Assembly: GCF_008704715.1 (NCBI RefSeq)
Contig: NZ_CP023689.1
Span: forward strand, 9,610,001-9,674,000
Direction: 5' to 3'
From: Streptomyces chartreusis
GTDB lineage: Bacteria; Actinomycetota; Actinomycetes; Streptomycetales; Streptomycetaceae
DNA length: 64,000 nucleotides
In this document: piece after piece, positions 61,097 to 64,000 of the stretch
Numbering within the stretch: position 1 is the stretch's first letter
Layout: each line of letters starts with the position of its first letter
Made by a program: the position numbers and the translations under genes
Notes under the pieces: model-generated
Seen by the model: only the letters and a program-made list of their open reading frames with translations
The model's database searches: none
What the model was told of the DNA's origin: nothing

Positions 61097-61142
61097 GGTG
61101 TTCCTTCCGGGTGGAGGAGACGCGCGTCAGGCTAGAGCGGAA

Positions 61143-61158
61143 TGTACATCGATGTAAA
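61143..61158. promoter_or_regulatory. LacI-type operator, site 6 (before the sialidase-fold gene)
   Basis: TGTACATCGATGTAAA, identical to site 5 at 48805 although about 12 kb away. It lies 46 bp before the start of the secreted hydrolase, a typical repressor position. Confidence 0.75.
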
Positions 61159-61245
61159 CGGGCGGGACGGAACCGTTCCGCGAAAGCCGGCCGGCCCTCG
61201 ACGCAGCGGCTGCGGGAGCTTCCAGGCAGGGGAAGGCACCCCGTG

Positions 61246-62211
61246 CTACAGGAGCCCGTACGTCTCCTGACGCCGATTCAGCCTGCGAGGGAGCCGTGCG
61301 GCGAGAAAGTCGATCAGCCTGCTGACCCGCTGCGGGACGTGCGCGTCGTCCTCGGTCAGGGCGTAGATGTCCGCGGCCGGCGTCGGCACGTCCGTCAGCA
61401 CATGGACGAGTTCTCCCCGGTCGAGATGCGGCCCGACGTGCCACTCCGAACGCATGATGATGCCCCGCCCCTCCAGGGCCCACCCGGTCACCACGTCACC
61501 GTCGTTGCTGGACAGGCTGCCGCGGACGCGGATGTGCCGGGTGCCGGCGGTGTCCCCGAAGCGCCACAGCGCGAAGTCGCTCTCGTTCTCGCGCAGCACG
61601 ATGCAGTCGTGCCCTGCCAGGTCCTCGATGCTCGTCGGCGTGCCGTGCCGGGCGAGATAGGACGGCGACGCGCACGGCACCCGCCGGTTCTCGGCGAGGC
61701 GGCGCATACGCAGCGACGAGTCGGGCGGGGCGCCCACATGGACGGCCACGTCGAACTCGCGGCGGTGAGGCCGCAGCGGAAGCGCCGAGGTCTGGAGCCG
61801 GACGTGCAGCTCCGGGTGGGCCTGCGCGAACTCGCCCAGCAGCGGGGCGATGTGCGAGCGCCCGAGGCCGAGCGTGGCCTCGACGATCAGCGAACCGCGT
61901 AGCCCGCCCGACCGGTCGGTGATCGAGTCCTCCAGCTCACGGACCTGGTCGAGGATCGTCGCCACGCGGGCCGCGTACAGCTCGCCCTCCGAGGTCAGTA
62001 CGAGTCGCCGGGCGCCGCGCTGCACGAGCCGCACGTCGAGCCGGCGCTCCAGCGCGCTGAGGCGCTTGCTGACGACGGGCAGGGAGCAGCCGAGTTCCCG
62101 TGACGCTGCCGTGAGGGTCTCGCTCGACGCGACGACCTGGAAGAACTCAAGGTCGTCCAGGGGCGAGCGGTTCTTGCTGCCCGGCTGCCCGGGACGGCGA
62201 GGGCTTTCCAC
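61246..62211 (-). CDS. LysR family transcriptional regulator
   Basis: Regulator of 321 residues. The winged helix is LDDLEFFQVVASSETLTAAS followed by LGCSLPVVSKRLSALERRLD, and the effector domain runs from LRGSLIVEATLGLGRSHIAP through the C-terminus. I start at GTG 62211 (VESPRRPGQPG), which puts the HTH at the usual distance. The frame is open further upstream but Arg/Pro-rich. It is divergent from the dehydrogenase gene at 62415, its likely target, across a region with a 9-bp repeat array. It has no known ligand. Confidence 0.9.
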   Translation of the reverse strand: MESPRRPGQPGSKNRSPLDDLEFFQVVASSETLTAASRELGCSLPVVSKRLSALERRLDVRLVQRGARRLVLTSEGELYAARVATILDQVRELEDSITDRSGGLRGSLIVEATLGLGRSHIAPLLGEFAQAHPELHVRLQTSALPLRPHRREFDVAVHVGAPPDSSLRMRRLAENRRVPCASPSYLARHGTPTSIEDLAGHDCIVLRENESDFALWRFGDTAGTRHIRVRGSLSSNDGDVVTGWALEGRGIIMRSEWHVGPHLDRGELVHVLTDVPTPAADIYALTEDDAHVPQRVSRLIDFLAARLPRRLNRRQETYGLL

Positions 62212-62350
62212 CCGGGAAAGCCTACCTTTCCGGCTACGGGCTTGTTGTGGGTATCGCGGCTGGCCAGGGTGTTCCCCAGGCCGTGAGCGGGACGCAAGCC
62301 CCGCACGCCGAGCGTCCCGGTTCACCGGTCGACGCCGTCCCATCCCGCAG

Positions 62351-62404
62351 GTGCTGCACGTGGCCAATGTGCTGCATGTGCTTCACGCGCTTCGTGTGCT
62401 GAGG
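62351..62404. repeat. Six degenerate 9-bp tandem repeats before the dehydrogenase gene
   Basis: Units start at 62351, 62360, 62369, 62378, 62387 and 62396: GTGCTGCAC, GTGGCCAAT, GTGCTGCAT, GTGCTTCAC, GCGCTTCGT, GTGCTGAGG. The array lies in the LysR/dehydrogenase divergent region and runs into the ribosome site of the dehydrogenase. It could be a LysR binding array, or simple repeat DNA. Confidence 0.5.
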
Positions 62405-62414
62405 AGAGAGATTC

Positions 62415-63542
62415 GTGCCGCAGAGTTACCGCATCGCAGCGATCCCGGGCGACGGGATCGGCCGCGAGGTCGTCCCCGAAGGTCTGAGGTGCCTGCAGTC
62501 AGCCGCCGAGGCGCATGGATTCGCCCTCGACGTCACCGAGTTCGACTTCGCCAGCGCCGACTACTGGGCGCGCCACGGCACGATGCTCCCCGAGGACTGG
62601 CGGGACGTCCTCGGCGGCTTCGACGCGATCTTCTTCGGTGCGGTCGGCCTGCCCGAGGTGGTCCCCGACCACGTCTCGCTGTGGGGCAGCCTCCTCCAGT
62701 TCCGGCGGGGATTCGACCAGTACGTCAACCTCCGCCCGGTCCGGCTGCTGCGCGGCGTCCGCAGTCCACTGCGCGATCACGGGCCCGGGGACATCGACTT
62801 CTACGTCGTCCGCGAGAACACCGAGGGGGAGTACTCCAGCATCGGCGGCCGGATCTTCGAGGGCACCCAGCGCGAGACGGTCATTCAGGAGACCGTCATG
62901 ACCCGGACCGGCGTCGACCGGGTCCTGCGCTACGCCTTCGAACTTGCCGCCGCCCGCCCCCGCAAGCACCTCACCTGGGCGACGAAGAGCAACGGCATCT
63001 CGATCTCCATGCCCTACTGGGACGAGCGCGCGGCCGAGATGGCGGAGCAGTACCCGGACGTGACCGCGGACAAGGACCACATCGACATCCTGACGGCCAA
63101 GTTCGTCCTGAAGCCCGACCAGTACGACGTGGTCGTCGCGAGCAACCTCTTCGGCGACATCCTCTCCGACCTCGGCCCCGCCTGCACCGGCACGATCGGC
63201 ATCGCCCCCAGCGCCAACATCAACCCCGACCGGACCTTCCCCAGCCTGTTCGAACCGGTCCACGGATCGGCGCCGGACATCGCGGGCCTCGGCATCGCCA
63301 ACCCGGTCGGCCAGATCTGGAGCGGCGCGATGATGCTCGACCACCTCGGCGAGCACGAGGCAGCGGCACATGTCGTCGCCGCCATCGAGACCGTCCTCGG
63401 CGACCGGCCCGACGTGGTCACCCCCGACCTCGGCGGCACCGGCACCACCGTAGGCCTGGGCAAGGCCATCGCCGCCGAGATCGATCGAGGAGCCGGCCCG
63501 GACCGGCTCGCCGCCGTCGGCGACGTGGCCGCCACCAAGTAG
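62415..63542 (+). CDS. Tartrate dehydrogenase/isopropylmalate dehydrogenase family enzyme
   Basis: NAD(P)- and metal-dependent beta-decarboxylating dehydrogenase of 375 residues. Motifs are IAAIPGDGIGREVVPEGLRC, the substrate arginine region LLQFRRGFDQYVNLRPVRLL, the catalytic tyrosine in FYVVRENTEGEYSSIGG, the lysine in WATKSNGISISMPYWDE, the metal aspartates in ASNLFGDILSDLGP and the nucleotide region FEPVHGSAPDIAG. The LRPVRLL and NTEGEYSSIGG forms fit the tartrate dehydrogenase/decarboxylase (TtuC-like) branch rather than LeuB. GTG 62415 has GAGGAGAGAG before it. It is followed by an MFS gene, so it probably catabolises an imported hydroxy-acid. Confidence 0.9.
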   Translation: MPQSYRIAAIPGDGIGREVVPEGLRCLQSAAEAHGFALDVTEFDFASADYWARHGTMLPEDWRDVLGGFDAIFFGAVGLPEVVPDHVSLWGSLLQFRRGFDQYVNLRPVRLLRGVRSPLRDHGPGDIDFYVVRENTEGEYSSIGGRIFEGTQRETVIQETVMTRTGVDRVLRYAFELAAARPRKHLTWATKSNGISISMPYWDERAAEMAEQYPDVTADKDHIDILTAKFVLKPDQYDVVVASNLFGDILSDLGPACTGTIGIAPSANINPDRTFPSLFEPVHGSAPDIAGLGIANPVGQIWSGAMMLDHLGEHEAAAHVVAAIETVLGDRPDVVTPDLGGTGTTVGLGKAIAAEIDRGAGPDRLAAVGDVAATK

Positions 63543-63619
63543 GGCGAGCCGCCGCCCCCTTAACCCCGGCACTTCATCCGACAGCCGCCAACCCGGCGGC
63601 GGCGCGAAGGGACGACCCT

Positions 63620-64000
63620 CATGACGACGACGTCGGCAGGGCAGCGCTCAAGAACCCGGAGCATCACATTCCTTGTCGCTCTCGCGGTCTTCGCGCAGGA
63701 GTCGACCTGGAACTTCTACGAATCCCAGGTACCGCCCCTCCTGCGGGAGCACATCGGCAGCGCGGCCGTGGTGGGTGTGCTGATGGGCATGGACAACCTG
63801 CTGGGCATCTTCGTCCAGCCCTGGATCGGCAACCGCTCGGACCGCACCCGCACCGCCTGGGGCCGCCGAATCCCGTATCTGGTCGTCGGCATGCCGATCG
63901 CAGCCACGCTGTTCGTCGTCATTCCGCACACGGCGGCCTCCCTGCCGCTGCTGATCGCGGTGATGTTCGCCTACGCCCTGGTCGCCAACACCTTCAAACC
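63620..64000 (+). CDS. MFS transporter (partial, runs off window end)
   Basis: The first 127 residues of an SLC45-like MFS protein: FLVALAVFAQESTWNFYESQ, then VLMGMDNLLGIFVQPWIGNR and the loop NRSDRTRTAWGRRIPYLVVG. It is a clear paralogue of the transporter at 57562-58830 (AVFAQES-WNFY, LMGMDN, QPW-G). It begins 77 bp after the dehydrogenase stop, probably in the same operon, and may import that enzyme's substrate. Confidence 0.88.

Noticed and set aside
62351-62404. The 9-bp repeats as a CRISPR array
   Set aside because: Units are 9 bp without spacers and no cas gene is nearby; no CRISPR array exists in the window.

Overview
The window is very GC-rich, uses GTG starts freely and has many 4-bp start/stop overlaps. 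It carries FadR/GntR, TetR and LacI regulators, Tat-dependent and lipobox sugar-binding proteins, and secreted glycoside hydrolases with CBM42, PA14 and LamG modules. Together these point to a soil actinomycete, most likely Streptomyces. I see no rRNA, tRNA or CRISPR array. The content is accessory rather than core: carbohydrate uptake and breakdown, efflux, stress genes, one TnpB element and one decayed oxidoreductase.

Layout. 1-4846: a sugar-type ABC transporter operon with a class V aminotransferase, divergent from a FadR-type GntR regulator across a 21-bp palindrome. 4843-10094: a YihY membrane protein, an alpha/beta hydrolase and two TetR/SDR divergent pairs arranged as mirror images. 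10096-14978: an MMPL exporter overlapping a small methyltransferase, divergent from a histidine kinase/LuxR response regulator pair. 15090-18933: a DyP-type peroxidase, a ClpC-like ATPase and a small hydrophilic protein. 19045-19751: remnant of a molybdopterin oxidoreductase in three frames. 19772-22879: an unrecognised three-gene operon whose first two proteins share a glycine-rich motif. 23425-24739: an IS605-family TnpB element that ends at the start of a STAND ATPase gene. 26871-27422: a PRC-barrel protein and a small membrane protein.

27484-54066 is a carbohydrate island. It holds LacI regulator 1, a ribose-type ABC importer (binding protein, double ATPase, two permeases), a secreted GH2 enzyme with a C-terminal AbfB/CBM42 domain, a large secreted PA14-GH2-LamG enzyme divergent from a secreted GH43 enzyme, LacI regulator 2, a second ABC importer (binding protein and two permeases, no ATPase) and an intracellular GH2 enzyme. 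A DinB-like protein, an ArsR/MFS efflux pair, an MHS transporter, an ABM protein and two SUKH-like genes are interspersed. Six closely related palindromes (consensus near TTTACATCGATGTAAA, with an invariant central CG) lie before LacI 1, the ribose-type importer, the large GH2 gene, the GH43 gene, LacI 2/importer 2 and the distant sialidase-fold gene at 59855-61096. The two LacI proteins have nearly the same recognition helix. The simplest reading is one regulon for an arabinose- and galactose-containing plant polymer: secreted enzymes cut it, two importers take up the products, and the intracellular GH2 finishes hydrolysis.

54073-58830 is a separate minus-strand catabolic operon: an MFS transporter, an AtuA/DUF1446 protein, a DUF4387 protein and two alpha/beta hydrolases, with a GntR regulator upstream and shared TTGCTATAGCAA-like sites. 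61246-64000 has a LysR regulator, a tartrate/isopropylmalate-type dehydrogenase and the start of an MFS transporter that is a close paralogue of the one in the AtuA operon.
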